Assembly: GCA_015063685.1 (NCBI GenBank)
Contig: SVTR01000034.1
Location: 1 to 38,839, forward strand
Length of the DNA: 38,839 nt
Reading direction: 5' to 3'
DNA from: Oscillospiraceae bacterium
GTDB lineage: Bacteria; Bacillota; Clostridia; Oscillospirales; CAG-272
Below, piece after piece: positions 1 through 9,500 of this stretch (position 1 is its first letter; each line of letters starts with the position of its first letter). The notes beneath the pieces are model-generated. The model did no database searches. It was given only the letters and a program-made list of their open reading frames with translations, and was not told the origin of the DNA. Both the position numbers and the translations under genes were made by a program.

Positions 1-90
1 GCTGTTTTTATTTGTGCAGTTGGCAGCCGCACTTCTATTATACAGCAAAGGAGTTTTTATGTCATTATCAACTATCTAATTCTTACCGAA

Positions 91-113
91 CCACGCGTCT
101 AACGCGTGGTTTT
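91..113 (+). terminator. Short GC-rich hairpin with T run (plus-strand terminator candidate)
   Basis: An 8 bp perfect stem (CCACGCGT at 91-98 with ACGCGTGG at 102-109) has a 3-base loop and is followed by TTTT. It would end transcription entering from the left edge of the window. The first 90 bases contain no gene I can support: a ribosome-binding-site-like AAAGGAG precedes an ATG at 59 that opens only a six-codon frame. Confidence 0.5.
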
Positions 114-117
114 ACTA

Positions 118-155
118 TACAAAAAAGCTCCCGCAGGCAGGTGCGGGAGCTTTAT
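118..155 (-). terminator. Rho-independent terminator of the LRR gene
   Basis: An 11 bp perfect stem (124-134 with 143-153, AAAGCTCCCGC) has an 8-base loop. Read on the minus strand it is followed by a run of six T, so it is a typical intrinsic terminator for the minus-strand gene ending at 210. On the plus strand the T tract is weak, though it may act in both directions. Confidence 0.75.
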
Positions 156-209
156 AGGGGGCATGTGGAGGAAAAACCATGCGTTAAATTAGTGAGCTAA
201 TATGATCGA

Positions 210-935
210 TCAAACTGCCTTCATGAAATCAGGACGGGCAGGGCAATCCAAAAACGCGGTTGCGGAAACGAGACATTCGCCTTCGGGCAACTGAATGTTG
301 TCAAGAGATGCGCAGAAGGAGAAGGCACAATCATCTACACGGTAAACATTGGAAGGCAGAGAAAGGAAGGACAGGGAAACGCAGGAGGAGAAAGCGGAGG
401 TGTGAATGATAGAAAGGGATTCCGGAAGACGGAGATAGGTCAGAGAACGGCACCCCTCAAACATGCCTTCAGAGATCTCCATCATACCCATAGGAAGAAC
501 GGCAGCGCGCAAGCGAGTGCAGTGAGCAAAGGCTTTTTTACCGCAAGTAAGATTACCGTGCAGTTCACCGAGAGCAAGAACTGTTAATCTGTCGCAACCC
601 ATAAAAGCACGATCGCCAATATAGGAAAGGGAACTGTAAAAACCGCTTCTGCCGCCGAAACGAATTTCCATGAGATTATCGCAGAAAGCGAAGGCGCGTG
701 CACCGATGCTTTCGATGGAAGCAGGAAGATCTACTCGGCAAAGGGAAGACATACCGGAGAACGCGCGGTCTCCGATAGCAACGACTCGGTGCCCCTCGGG
801 TGAGTATTCGGGGATCACAAGAGAAATCATTTGTTCATCAAGCAGGGAAGTAATGCCTGTAATTTTGCAACTATCCTTTGTCACAACCTCGTATGTAAAT
901 ACCTGAAGCGTGGATGCGAGCTCAGTACGTGTCAT
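210..935 (-). CDS. BspA-type leucine-rich-repeat (LRR_5) protein
   Basis: This 241-residue protein consists largely of LRR_5 units. The repeated pattern is an aromatic or small residue, F, a Cys-containing turn such as FAFCDNL, FMGCDRL, FAHCTRL, FEGCRSL, FSSCVSL or FSFCASL, and then a short L-x-L-P strand. About seven units can be counted, covering residues 55-235. BspA-like proteins often act at the surface in binding, but this one has no signal peptide or membrane segment, so it is probably cytoplasmic or the remnant of a larger protein. The ATG at 935 is supported by an AAGGAAGG ribosome binding site about 8 bases upstream. The gene stands alone on the minus strand, divergent from the glycoside hydrolase operon. 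The specific role is unknown. Confidence 0.85.
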   Translation of the reverse strand: MTRTELASTLQVFTYEVVTKDSCKITGITSLLDEQMISLVIPEYSPEGHRVVAIGDRAFSGMSSLCRVDLPASIESIGARAFAFCDNLMEIRFGGRSGFYSSLSYIGDRAFMGCDRLTVLALGELHGNLTCGKKAFAHCTRLRAAVLPMGMMEISEGMFEGCRSLTYLRLPESLSIIHTSAFSSCVSLSFLSLPSNVYRVDDCAFSFCASLDNIQLPEGECLVSATAFLDCPARPDFMKAV

Positions 936-1339
936 GATGAATACCTTCCTTTTTAGAACTTAACCTTTCATCCTTCGATGATGGATGACGGCGATTTATT
1001 ACAGTTTCTTTTGCTGTGTGTCTATTATATCATTAAAACCGCAATATTGTGAGAACAAAATGTAAACAAACAGAAAACAATGGCGAAGTATATTCCTAAA
1101 AAGGAACAGATAATGAGATAAAAATAGAACAAAATCGACAAATTTTAACTAAAAATTTCCTGAGCGGAATTGGATTCAAAAGAAAAGGGTCGATTATTCA
1201 CGAAAATTACTGTACTGTTTTTTAGATAAATTGCTGATATCCTATTGCAAAGTTGATAGCTCTTTGATATAATATGTAAAAGGGCAAATTTTCTTTTGTC
1301 ATATATTTTTGTATAACCCCGTTTTAAGGAGGATGTTAA
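936..1339. promoter_or_regulatory. Divergent intergenic region between LRR gene and glycoside hydrolase
   Basis: This 404-base A+T-rich spacer holds the control signals of two divergent genes. On the plus strand a sigma-A promoter is clear (listed separately). On the minus strand a TATAAT -10 box lies at 1024-1029 (read as ATTATA on the plus strand), about 90 bases before the LRR start; its -35 region is poor. A small inverted repeat (TCATCC/GGATGA, near 968-988) lies in the LRR leader. No open frame or RNA gene is visible. Confidence 0.6.
1245..1273 (+). promoter_or_regulatory. Sigma-A type promoter for the glycoside hydrolase gene
   Basis: The -35 box TTGCAA (1245-1250) and a perfect -10 box TATAAT (1268-1273) are separated by 17 bases. 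The start codon follows 66 bases after the -10 box, preceded by a perfect AAGGAGG at 1326-1332. Confidence 0.75.
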
Positions 1340-4300
1340 ATGGAAAACAAGAATGTTGCAATGTCCCGAATAAAAAAGGAGTTTATTGCTCCTTCGGTTG
1401 CATACCGCGGCAAGCCCTTCTGGTCCTGGAACGGCGAGCTCCGCGGCGAGGAGCTGGTGCGTCAGGCACATGTCATGAAGGAGATGGGTCTGGGCGGTTA
1501 CTTCATGCACTCCCGCGCGGGACTCATCACCGAGTACCTGGGGGATGAGTGGTTCGACCTCATCAACGAGGTCGCCGACGCTGCCGAGGCCGACGGCATG
1601 GAGGCCTGGCTCTACGACGAGGACAGATGGCCCTCGGGAAGTGCGGGCGGTAAGGTTACCGTGGATCCCCAGTACCGCATGAAGTCCCTCTACGTCTACG
1701 AGTCCGCCCCCGACAAGGTGGACTGGAACGACGAGTCCTTCGCCCTGTACGTGGCCAAGCTGGACGGTCTCAACCTCTATACCTATAAGGAGCTGGACAC
1801 TTCCTCCGTCGCCTGCTGCAAGTGCGCCGCCCGCAAGGTCAAGGAGGCCATCGCCGAGCTGACTGATGCCGCCGCCAATGAGCCCGGCGAGTGGAAGGCT
1901 CTCCGCTTCGCCATCGTGCCCGACGAGCCCAACTCCAACTACAACGGCACCACCTACATCGACACCATGAGCCGCAAGGCTACCGATAAGTTCATCGAGA
2001 TGACCCACGAGGAGTACGCCAAGCGTTGCGGCGACCGTCTCGGCAAGAGCATCAAGGGTATCTTCACCGACGAGCCCCACCGCGGCCACTGCTTCGACAA
2101 CCGCCGCGAGCACGACGGCGTCATGTCCTGCGCCACCGCCTGGACCGACGACATCTTTGAGGAGTTTGAGACCCGCTACGGCTTTGCCTGCCGTCCCATC
2201 CTCCCCGAGCTGTTCTACCGCAAGAACGGTGAGATCGTGGCTCCCGTCAAGCTCCACTACATCGATCTGGCCAACGCCCTGTTCCTGGAGCGCTTCGCCA
2301 AGCCTCTGAACGACTGGTGCAACGACCACGGCATCCAGTTCACGGGTCACGTCCTCCACGAGGACAGCCTCATGAACCAGACCGTCCCCAACGGCTCCCT
2401 CATGCGCTTCTACGAGTACATGGGCTACCCCGGCGTGGACGTGCTGACCGAGCATAACCGCTGCTACTGGATCGTCAAGCAGCTGGCTTCCGCCGCCCGT
2501 CAGCTGGGTAAGAAGTGGCTGCTCTCCGAGCTGTACGGCTGCACCGGTTGGCAGTTCGACTTCAAGGCTCACAAGACCGTGGGCGACTGGCAGGCCCTCT
2601 TCGGCATCAACCTCCGTTGCCAGCACCTGTCCTGGTACACCATGGAGGGTGAGTCCAAGCGCGACTACCCCGCCTCCATCCTCCACCAGTCTCCCTGGTA
2701 TAAGGACTACTCCAAGGTTGAGGACTACTTCTCCCGCATGGGGCTTGTCCTCTCCGAGGGTGCGCCCGCCTGTGACGTCCTGCTTCTGAATCCCATCGAG
2801 TCGGTGTGGTGCCAGGCCTACGCCGGTTGGGCACAGTGGATCTCCAACGTATCCCCCGACGTGGCTCCCTACGAGCACCGCTACGCCCAGCTCTTCCACT
2901 ACCTCACCGATCACCAGATCGACTTCGACTACGGCGAGGAGGAGATGATGTCCCGTATGGCCTCCGTTGATACGGTTGACGGCACCCCCGTCCTCCGTGT
3001 CGGTCAGGCCTCCTACAAGACCGTCATCGTCTCCAATATGCTTACCATCCGTCCCACCACCCTGGCTCTTCTCAAGGAGTTCATGGACATCGGCGGTAAG
3101 GTCATCTTCTGCGGTGACGCTCCCGCCTACGTCAACGCCGTGGCATCCGACGAGCCCGCAAAGCTTGCCGAGCAGGGCATCGTTATCCCCTACGACGAGG
3201 AGGCTCTGGTTTCCGTCGTCCGCGAGAATGCCTGTGAGTTCGTCTCGGTCACCAACGGCGAGGGTGAGACCGAGAAGGCCGTGTTCGCCCAGGTCCGCAA
3301 GGACTTCGGCGGCGACGGTTACGCCGTGGTGGTGCTGAACACCGACCGTGCAAATCCCAGAGAGAATCTGACCCTGGCTGTCAAGGCTCCCGCCGGCTAC
3401 GCCGTGGAGGAGTGGGATCTGGAGAACGGTACCCGCTACAACGCCTCGGCCATGGCGGGTGAGGTCAGCGGTACCTACTACATCAGCATGGATCTGGAGG
3501 CCGCAGGCACCCGTTGCTTCGTGCTGACCAAATGTGCCGACGAGCTGCCCGCCGTCACCGAGTACGAGACGGTGGCCTCCGAGACCCTGACGGGCGAGTT
3601 CCCCTACGCCGCCCATGAGCCCAACGTCTGCGTCCTTGACTGGTGCAAGTGGCGCTGGAAGGGTCAAGAAGAGTGGCACGACGAGGCCGAGGCCCTGTGG
3701 ACAGATAGACAGATCCGTTCGGACATTGGCATCGAGTGGCGCGGCGGCGGTATGCTCCAGCCCTGGTACGCCAAGCTCAACGATACCAAGAAGTACGGCG
3801 AGCTCCAGCTGTCCTATGAGTTCTACATCGACGAGATGCCTGAGTTCGATATCATCCTGGCGGGTGAACGCCCCGAGCTGAATCAGTACAAGATCAACGG
3901 TGTGGAGCTGCACAACGACGACATCAACGACTTCTGGGTGGACGACTGCTTCAAGAAGATGAAGATTCCCGCAGAGGCCCTCAAGCTGGGTCGAAACGAG
4001 GTCACCATCGACGTCACCTTCATGCGCACCACCAACGTGGAGGCCCTGTATTTGGTGGGCGTCTTCGGCGTCAAGGTAGACGGCAAGAAGCGCACCATTG
4101 TGGGTACTCCCGGCCTCATCGGCTGTGACAACTACGCCGCCTATGATATGCCCTTCTACACGGGTAATCTTGAATTCTGCCTGTCGCCTGATGACTTTGA
4201 AAATATCCTGGGGGATGCCGCAAAGGACGCCGACCGCATCGTCCTGACTCCCAAAGAGTTCACGGGTGGTTGCGTCAAGGTCGTAGCTGCGGGTAAGACC

Positions 4301-4546
4301 ACCGTCCTCGGCTGGGATCCCTACGAGGCCGACGTCACCGAGGCTTACCGAAACGGCCTGCCCATCTCGGTCATCGTGGAGGGCGTCCGTACCAACGTCT
4401 TCGGCCCTCTCCATGAGGTGGATAAGCCCGCCGGTGCTTGCGGCCCCGGTAACTTCGTCACGGGCGGCTCCGCGTGGACCGACGATTACAGCCTCCTCCG
4501 GAGCGGCCTGCGCGGCTTCATCTTCAAGGCACAGAAGAAGGCGTAA
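1340..4546 (+). CDS. Large intracellular glycoside hydrolase, GH106-like
   Basis: This 1,068-residue protein has no signal peptide and is probably cytoplasmic. The N-terminal half looks like a (beta/alpha)8 barrel of the GH106 (alpha-L-rhamnosidase) type: FWSWNGEL near residue 33, MGLGGYFMHSRAGL near 50-65, a WLYDEDRWPSG segment near 93, and GIFTDEP with E245 as a candidate acid. Later come HVLHEDSLMNQ and LLSELYGCTGWQF. The C-terminal half has beta-rich, jelly-roll-like segments. GH106 enzymes release rhamnose from pectic or other complex glycans; the exact substrate cannot be read here. Codons end almost always in C or G, unlike the operon at 10.8-27 kb. The ATG is fixed by an AAGGAGG 7 bases upstream. 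Family placement is by motif recall, so an uncharacterised neighbouring family is possible. Confidence 0.7.
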   Translation: MENKNVAMSRIKKEFIAPSVAYRGKPFWSWNGELRGEELVRQAHVMKEMGLGGYFMHSRAGLITEYLGDEWFDLINEVADAAEADGMEAWLYDEDRWPSGSAGGKVTVDPQYRMKSLYVYESAPDKVDWNDESFALYVAKLDGLNLYTYKELDTSSVACCKCAARKVKEAIAELTDAAANEPGEWKALRFAIVPDEPNSNYNGTTYIDTMSRKATDKFIEMTHEEYAKRCGDRLGKSIKGIFTDEPHRGHCFDNRREHDGVMSCATAWTDDIFEEFETRYGFACRPILPELFYRKNGEIVAPVKLHYIDLANALFLERFAKPLNDWCNDHGIQFTGHVLHEDSLMNQTVPNGSLMRFYEYMGYPGVDVLTEHNRCYWIVKQLASAARQLGKKWLLSELYGCTGWQFDFKAHKTVGDWQALFGINLRCQHLSWYTMEGESKRDYPASILHQSPWYKDYSKVEDYFSRMGLVLSEGAPACDVLLLNPIESVWCQAYAGWAQWISNVSPDVAPYEHRYAQLFHYLTDHQIDFDYGEEEMMSRMASVDTVDGTPVLRVGQASYKTVIVSNMLTIRPTTLALLKEFMDIGGKVIFCGDAPAYVNAVASDEPAKLAEQGIVIPYDEEALVSVVRENACEFVSVTNGEGETEKAVFAQVRKDFGGDGYAVVVLNTDRANPRENLTLAVKAPAGYAVEEWDLENGTRYNASAMAGEVSGTYYISMDLEAAGTRCFVLTKCADELPAVTEYETVASETLTGEFPYAAHEPNVCVLDWCKWRWKGQEEWHDEAEALWTDRQIRSDIGIEWRGGGMLQPWYAKLNDTKKYGELQLSYEFYIDEMPEFDIILAGERPELNQYKINGVELHNDDINDFWVDDCFKKMKIPAEALKLGRNEVTIDVTFMRTTNVEALYLVGVFGVKVDGKKRTIVGTPGLIGCDNYAAYDMPFYTGNLEFCLSPDDFENILGDAAKDADRIVLTPKEFTGGCVKVVAAGKTTVLGWDPYEADVTEAYRNGLPISVIVEGVRTNVFGPLHEVDKPAGACGPGNFVTGGSAWTDDYSLLRSGLRGFIFKAQKKA

Positions 4547-4556
4547 TTTCACCGAA

Positions 4557-4593
4557 CAAGGGAAAGGGAGGCCACCGGTCTCCCTCTCCCCTT
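4557..4593 (+). terminator. Imperfect hairpin after the glycoside hydrolase
   Basis: AGGGAAAGGGAG pairs imperfectly with CTCCCTCTCCCCTT around a GCCACCGGT loop. There is no T run, and the right side runs into the target-site duplication of the palindromic element that follows. It may be a terminator that the insertion altered. Confidence 0.35.
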
Positions 4594-4601
4594 ATCCTAT
4601 A

Positions 4602-4801
4602 TAAGTGATTGCAAAATGTCCAAATTGCAGTTTATCGGTGTATATTAAAGGGTCATCCTGAGCGGAGCCGCTTGCGGCGGAGTCGAAGGATCTCCTTTGC
4701 CGACAAGAGATCCTTCGACTCCGGGCTACGCCCTCCGCTCAGGATGACCACATCAACAACTCACCGATAAACCCAAATTTGAATCATTTTGCAATCGGCT
4801 A
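4602..4801. mobile_element. MITE-like nested palindrome with 13 bp target-site duplication
   Basis: This 200 bp element has no coding capacity and folds almost wholly on itself. The paired blocks are 4607-4618 with 4785-4796 (GATTGCAAAATG), 4631-4640 with 4762-4771 (TTTATCGGTG), 4651-4666 with 4734-4749, and 4681-4694 with 4707-4720. The outermost 17 bases match as inverted repeats with three mismatches, both beginning TA. The element is flanked by the direct repeat CCCTTATCCTATA at 4589-4601 and 4802-4814, as expected for a target-site duplication. The core motif (CATCCTGAGCG...TCGAAGGATCT) is a common intergenic palindrome in bacterial genomes. It lies between the glycoside hydrolase and the isomerase gene and leaves the isomerase ribosome binding site intact. 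Confidence 0.75.
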
Positions 4802-4825
4802 CCCTTATCCTATAAGGAAGCGAAT

Positions 4826-5653
4826 ATGAAACAGATCGTTACCACCACCTGCGTCTTCCCCCCGCAGTACCCCTCGGAGGTCGTATTGGACCGCCTGGCG
4901 GCCATGGGCTACACCGCGCTGGACATGGGTCTGGACTACTGCGTCGGTGAGGGCCGCTTGCTGGACGGCGACAACTGGCGGGAGCGGGTCATGGCTCTCC
5001 GAAAAAAGGCCGATGCCATGGGAATCATCTACACCCACTCCCACGCCCCCGGCAACGCGGGGAACCGCAGTGAGGCACAGATGCGCGCCTTTGAGGCGGC
5101 GGCTATCCTGGGCGCTCGCTACATCGTCGTCCACCCCATCCACGAGGTGGAGGGAACCATCATCACCGACGCCGCCGAGTTTATTCGCATCAATCGGGAA
5201 GCCACTCTCCCCCTCATCCCCATAGCCGAGCGGCTGGGGCTGACCATCCTCTCGGAGAACATCCTGTGGGGGGCCTCCATCCACCCGAAAAACATCGTGG
5301 ATCTGGTGAAGGCGGTGGACTCCCCCCGCTTCGGCTGGTGCTTCGACACGGGACACGCCAACTGCTGCGGTATTACCCCCGGCATCCTTCGTGAGCTGGA
5401 CGTGGTGCCCCTGTCCCTCCACATCCAGGACACCCACGGCCCGGGCTATGGGGACGAGCATCTTCTGCCCGGTGACGGGAGTATCGACTGGAAGGAATTT
5501 CTGCACATCCTCCGCGACGTGGGCTACAAGGGTGAGCTGGTCCTGGAGGCTCACCACCAGTCCTACGATGCCCCCGATGAGGAGAAGGACGCCATCCTGA
5601 CCGAGCTTCTGCGCCGAGCCGAGAGGATGCTGGCCTACTACCGATCTCTTTGA
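4826..5653 (+). CDS. Sugar phosphate isomerase/epimerase (AP endonuclease 2-like TIM barrel)
   Basis: This 275-residue protein has the xylose-isomerase-like TIM-barrel (AP_endonuc_2) pattern. It has an early Y-x-A-L-D segment (ALDMGLDY), then YTHSHAPG, then VVHPIHE. Likely metal ligands are E in ILSENI, D in CFDTGHAN, H in LHIQDTHG and E in LVLEAHHQ. Members are cytosolic isomerases or epimerases, often encoded with glycosidase genes to process the released sugars, which fits the upstream gene. The start at 4826 follows AAGGAAG by about 6 bases. Codon use is as C/G-ending as that of the upstream hydrolase. The true sugar substrate is not determined. Confidence 0.8.
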   Translation: MKQIVTTTCVFPPQYPSEVVLDRLAAMGYTALDMGLDYCVGEGRLLDGDNWRERVMALRKKADAMGIIYTHSHAPGNAGNRSEAQMRAFEAAAILGARYIVVHPIHEVEGTIITDAAEFIRINREATLPLIPIAERLGLTILSENILWGASIHPKNIVDLVKAVDSPRFGWCFDTGHANCCGITPGILRELDVVPLSLHIQDTHGPGYGDEHLLPGDGSIDWKEFLHILRDVGYKGELVLEAHHQSYDAPDEEKDAILTELLRRAERMLAYYRSL

Positions 5654-5669
5654 TGAAAGGAGAACTTCT

Positions 5670-6401
5670 ATGAATACCATCAAGTTCGACAACAAGACCA
5701 CCCGCGTGGTGGCTCACCGAGGTCTGTCGGGCCTGGAGCGGGAGAATACCGCCTCCGCCTTCGTGGCCGCGGGCAATCGCAACTACTACGGCATCGAGAC
5801 CGACATCTACCGTACTTCTGACGGTCACTTTGTGGTCAACCACGACGGCAACACCAACCGCGTGGGCGGCGTCAACGTGGTCATGGAGCAAGCCCCCTGG
5901 GAGCTACTCCGTGAGGTCGTCCTCTATGACATGGACGGAACCAAGGATCGTTACGATCTCCGCCTGCCCAGTCTTGAAAACTATATTTCCATCTGTAAGC
6001 GTTATGAGAAGGTTTGCATTCTGGAGCTAAAAAGCCAGTTTACATTGGAGGAAACACAAAAGATCATTGAGCTGATTGAAAAGTATGACTATCTTGCGGA
6101 TGTGATCTTCATTTCCTTCCATTATTCTGACCTGGAGCATGTAAAGGCGCTCAGACCCAATCAGACCTGTCAATACCTGACGGGAGACAACTCGGATACT
6201 ATGATCGCCAAGCTCAAGGACGCGGGTATGGATATCGATATTCATCATCCCGCACTCACAGAAGAGCGCGTAGCAGCCATGCATGCCGCAGGACTTAAGA
6301 TCAATTGCTGGACGGTGGATGACCCCGCACGAGGCGAGGAACTGGCGAACTGGGGCGTAGACTATATCACCTCCAATATTCTGGAAGGGAAGAACGCGTA
6401 A
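5670..6401 (+). CDS. Glycerophosphodiester phosphodiesterase family protein
   Basis: This 243-residue protein has the GDPD catalytic pattern: the AHRG motif followed by ENTASAF near residue 28, a metal-binding E-T-D (GIETDIY, about residues 41-47) and the second catalytic H-D in VNHDGNT. Later strands include CILELKSQ, LADVIFISFHY and the closing INCWTVDDP and GVDYITSN. The family hydrolyses glycerophosphodiesters to glycerol-3-phosphate and an alcohol. There is no signal peptide, so it is probably cytosolic. It lies 16 bases after the isomerase with an AAAGGAG site, so it is probably co-transcribed. The first ~290 bases are GC-rich like its neighbours and the rest is clearly more A+T-rich, with a break near 5,960, which suggests a mosaic gene. 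Confidence 0.88.
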   Translation: MNTIKFDNKTTRVVAHRGLSGLERENTASAFVAAGNRNYYGIETDIYRTSDGHFVVNHDGNTNRVGGVNVVMEQAPWELLREVVLYDMDGTKDRYDLRLPSLENYISICKRYEKVCILELKSQFTLEETQKIIELIEKYDYLADVIFISFHYSDLEHVKALRPNQTCQYLTGDNSDTMIAKLKDAGMDIDIHHPALTEERVAAMHAAGLKINCWTVDDPARGEELANWGVDYITSNILEGKNA

Positions 6402-6406
6402 AACTA

Positions 6407-6530
6407 AGATACAAGATATGAGATACGAGATACAAGATACAAGATAGAGTACCGACCTGAAGCATTTTCCCGGTCGTATCTTTTAACTTTGTTTCTTTGT
6501 ATCTTGTATCTTTGCATCTTGTATCTCCCT
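6407..6530. repeat. GATACAAGATA palindromic repeat element, copy 1
   Basis: The left arm carries four to five near-copies of AGATACAAGATA (6408-6446) and the right arm the complement, TATCTTGTATCTTTGCATCTTGTATCTCC (6490-6528 region). A short inner stem CGACC/GGTCG lies between them. The element fills the gap between the phosphodiesterase and the secreted hydrolase. A related element follows mutL at 37125-37236, so this is a dispersed family, though no clear target duplication is seen. Confidence 0.65.
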
Positions 6531-6575
6531 TGAAATTTATTCCGCTTTACAAATAATCAAAAAGGAGACCGATCT

Positions 6576-9500
6576 ATGAAAATGAACTGCTTCAACCGTG
6601 TAGCATCGCTCATGCTGGCTATCCTCATGCTGGCTGCTACCTTGGTTGCTTCTTTGACTCTCCCTGTGGCCGCTGACGATAAGACCGTCATCACCTACGA
6701 GGGTGTCAATATCAAAAAGCACGAGGGTGGCTACGATCATTTTGAACGTTCTCTCAACACCTATGTGTATGATTTCCAGGTGACTCGACCCACCTACTAT
6801 GCCAAGCAGCCCGAGCTTTCTCTTTCCAATACCGAAAATATGGATATGTCCGGAGAGACACTTGCTTGCGTAGATGGTGGTAGCTTCTCCTTCGGTTCTG
6901 CCATCGGCCTCGGTGATGATTACGGTCTCGAGAAAGGTGAGCTGACCTTTGATCTCGCTTTGACGGGGGGCTCTGTCTCCGTGGGCGTCCGTACCTCCAA
7001 GGTGAGCTGTACCGATACGGCAAGAGGTATTTGGTTTGTCTTTGACAGTAGCGACAAGCTGACCGTGAAGGAGCCCGAAAGCGGCCTTTCGGCTCAGCTT
7101 GACTTAGGCGTGTCTCTCTCGGAAGCTAAGAGCCTGACCGTTAAGGACAACCTTGACAGCATCGTCCTCTCCTGTGGTGAGACCATCATCGCTACCGTGG
7201 AATATACCAAGGACGGCTATCTGGCTGTCAAGGACGGACAGGGAACTGTCAAAGCCGAAATAAACAGCAGCAAGATCTACGTTTCAGGTTACTTTGAGTT
7301 CTACGTGAACGACCTGGACGGCTATATCGATAACATCAGCTTTACCAACGTGGCCGTGGATCAGACCGCAGAGGCCACCGGCACCGACCGCGTGGTGGAC
7401 TACCGCACCTGGACGGCCATTGATGACCTGGATCGCGTCGTGGCTGTCAACACGGCTGAATCTACTGTCAACGAGAATCGCTATGTGGGTCTTTTCTACT
7501 TCCTCTGCTGGGTAGGTGCAGGCGGTTCTGTAGGCGATAACACCAAGCTGTATGTAGACGGTGGCATGGAAGGCGTATTGGCTCACTTTGATGCCAAAAA
7601 AGGAGGCGAAGCCTATTGGGCGGAGCCCTATTTTGGCTACTACATCAACACAGATACATGGGTCTACCGCAAGCATGCCGCTATGCTTGAGGCCGCAGGT
7701 GTAGACTTCGTCTATCTGGATGTGTCCAATGCAGAAACCTTCCCCATAGGTCACACCGCCCTCTTTGACACTTGGCTGCAAATTCGCAATGAGGGCGGAT
7801 CTACCCCTCAGATCGTCTTCTTCTGCGGTGATAATCCTTCCACTCTTGAATCCAACATGAACACCCTGTTCCGCACCGTATATTCGGAAGAAAACTGGGA
7901 AAAATATGAAGAACTGTTCTTTCAGTGGAACGGAAAGCCTCTGCTTTTCGGCAACGGTGACGGTATCTCCGCTTCCATGAAGAAAAAGATCAACGACAAG
8001 TTCACCCTCCGCGGTAGCTGGGCGTGGATGGATAAAAACAACTACTGGTCTTGGCTTCAGGAATATACCGTGAACTCCGCAGGCGCTTACCGTCCTGTCA
8101 ACGGCGGTTGGGGACGTGACGCGCAAGGTAAATACGAGTCTCTGTCCATTGCTCTGGGCCATCACCCCACCATGAGCAAGGGTCGCACCTTTGTCAACGG
8201 TCAGCAGACAAACAACGGGAAGAACGACATGGAATTCTCCTCTGTATACGAGGCAGGTCTCGGTACCGGATTTGAGTTTCAGTTCAATGCCGCAACTTCT
8301 CTCATCGGTAAGCGCGTGGAAGAGGACACCCCCTTCGTCCTCATGATCACCGGCTGGAACGAGTGGATCGCGGGCTGTTCCTACACCGAGCCGGGTCAGC
8401 TTCAACCCATGGCCAACGGACAGTACAACTTCTACTACGTTGACCAGTTCAACGCCATGTTCTCCCGTGACGCCGAGCCCATGCGCAACTATGAGGGTTA
8501 TGGCTTCGGAGACAACTACTATTACCAGATGTGTGAATATATCCGTCAGTACAAGGGCATTGACACGCTTCCTGTGGCTGATCACCAGACCACCGTCAAC
8601 ATCTACGATGTGGAAAGCTGGAAGAATATTGAGCTGGCCTATACTGACACCCTTCACGATGTGGAGCTTCGCAACTCCCGTTGTTACGATATCACCTATC
8701 GCTATATCAACAACACGGGACGCAACGATTTTGATTATGCCAAGGTCTCCCAGGACGACAAATACCTCTACTTCCTCGTCAAGTGCGACAACGACATCAT
8801 CGTTGACAACGGTTCTAACTGGATGAACCTGTTCTTGGATATTGACGGCGACATGACAAACGGCTGGGGCGGCTATGATCTCGTCCTTAACCGCGACAGA
8901 GACTCCTTTGCTGTTAAGGTAGAGAAATTCGTGAATAACGCTTGGGAATTTGAGACCGTAGGCGAGGCACTTTATGCTATCGACGGCCAGTACATGACGG
9001 TCAAGCTGTCCAAATCTCTCTTCGGTGCGAATGGCACCCTTAAAAACATAAAGTTTAAGTGGGCCGATAACTCCGTGGACAACGGTGATCCCATGGCCTT
9101 TATGGATCTTGGCGACACTGCCCCCGACAACCGCTTCTCCTTCTCTTATGTCACCGAAAGCTGTGAGACTGTGGCCGAGGACTATACGGTTCAGTACGTC
9201 TTTGATGCACACGAAGCTATTTCCGGCGAGGACGTGGGGGTGCCCACCAAGCCTATCCCCGAGATGACGGTAGTGGACATCATGGCTCTACATGATTTTG
9301 AGAGCTTTACCGCGGGTGCGTCAGTCGAGAATGGCACCTTCGGTGAGGTCTTCCAGATCGCCAAGGGTACTTCCAATTGCTACGCCAGCGTCAAAAAGGG
9401 AGATGACGGCAAGTATGCCGAAATGTCGGGCTACGTAGACCTCCGTACCTGGGAGGACGTGAAGGGCGCGTATAATTTTGTGGTTGACCTGAAGATGATT

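Noticed and set aside
12..200. A 62-codon plus-strand frame at the left edge
   Set aside because: It runs through both terminator hairpins and lacks a proper ribosome binding site and known motifs.
1145..4552. A 1,135-codon open frame on the minus strand opposite the glycoside hydrolase
   Set aside because: It is the shadow of a gene with extreme C/G-ending codon use, which removes antisense stops. It has low-complexity Gly/Val/Asp/Leu composition, no ribosome binding site and no family likeness.
7284..9212. A 642-codon minus-strand frame opposite the secreted hydrolase
   Set aside because: It is antisense to a clearly conserved domain gene, rich in Val/His/Ile with no recognisable motifs, and has no start signals.
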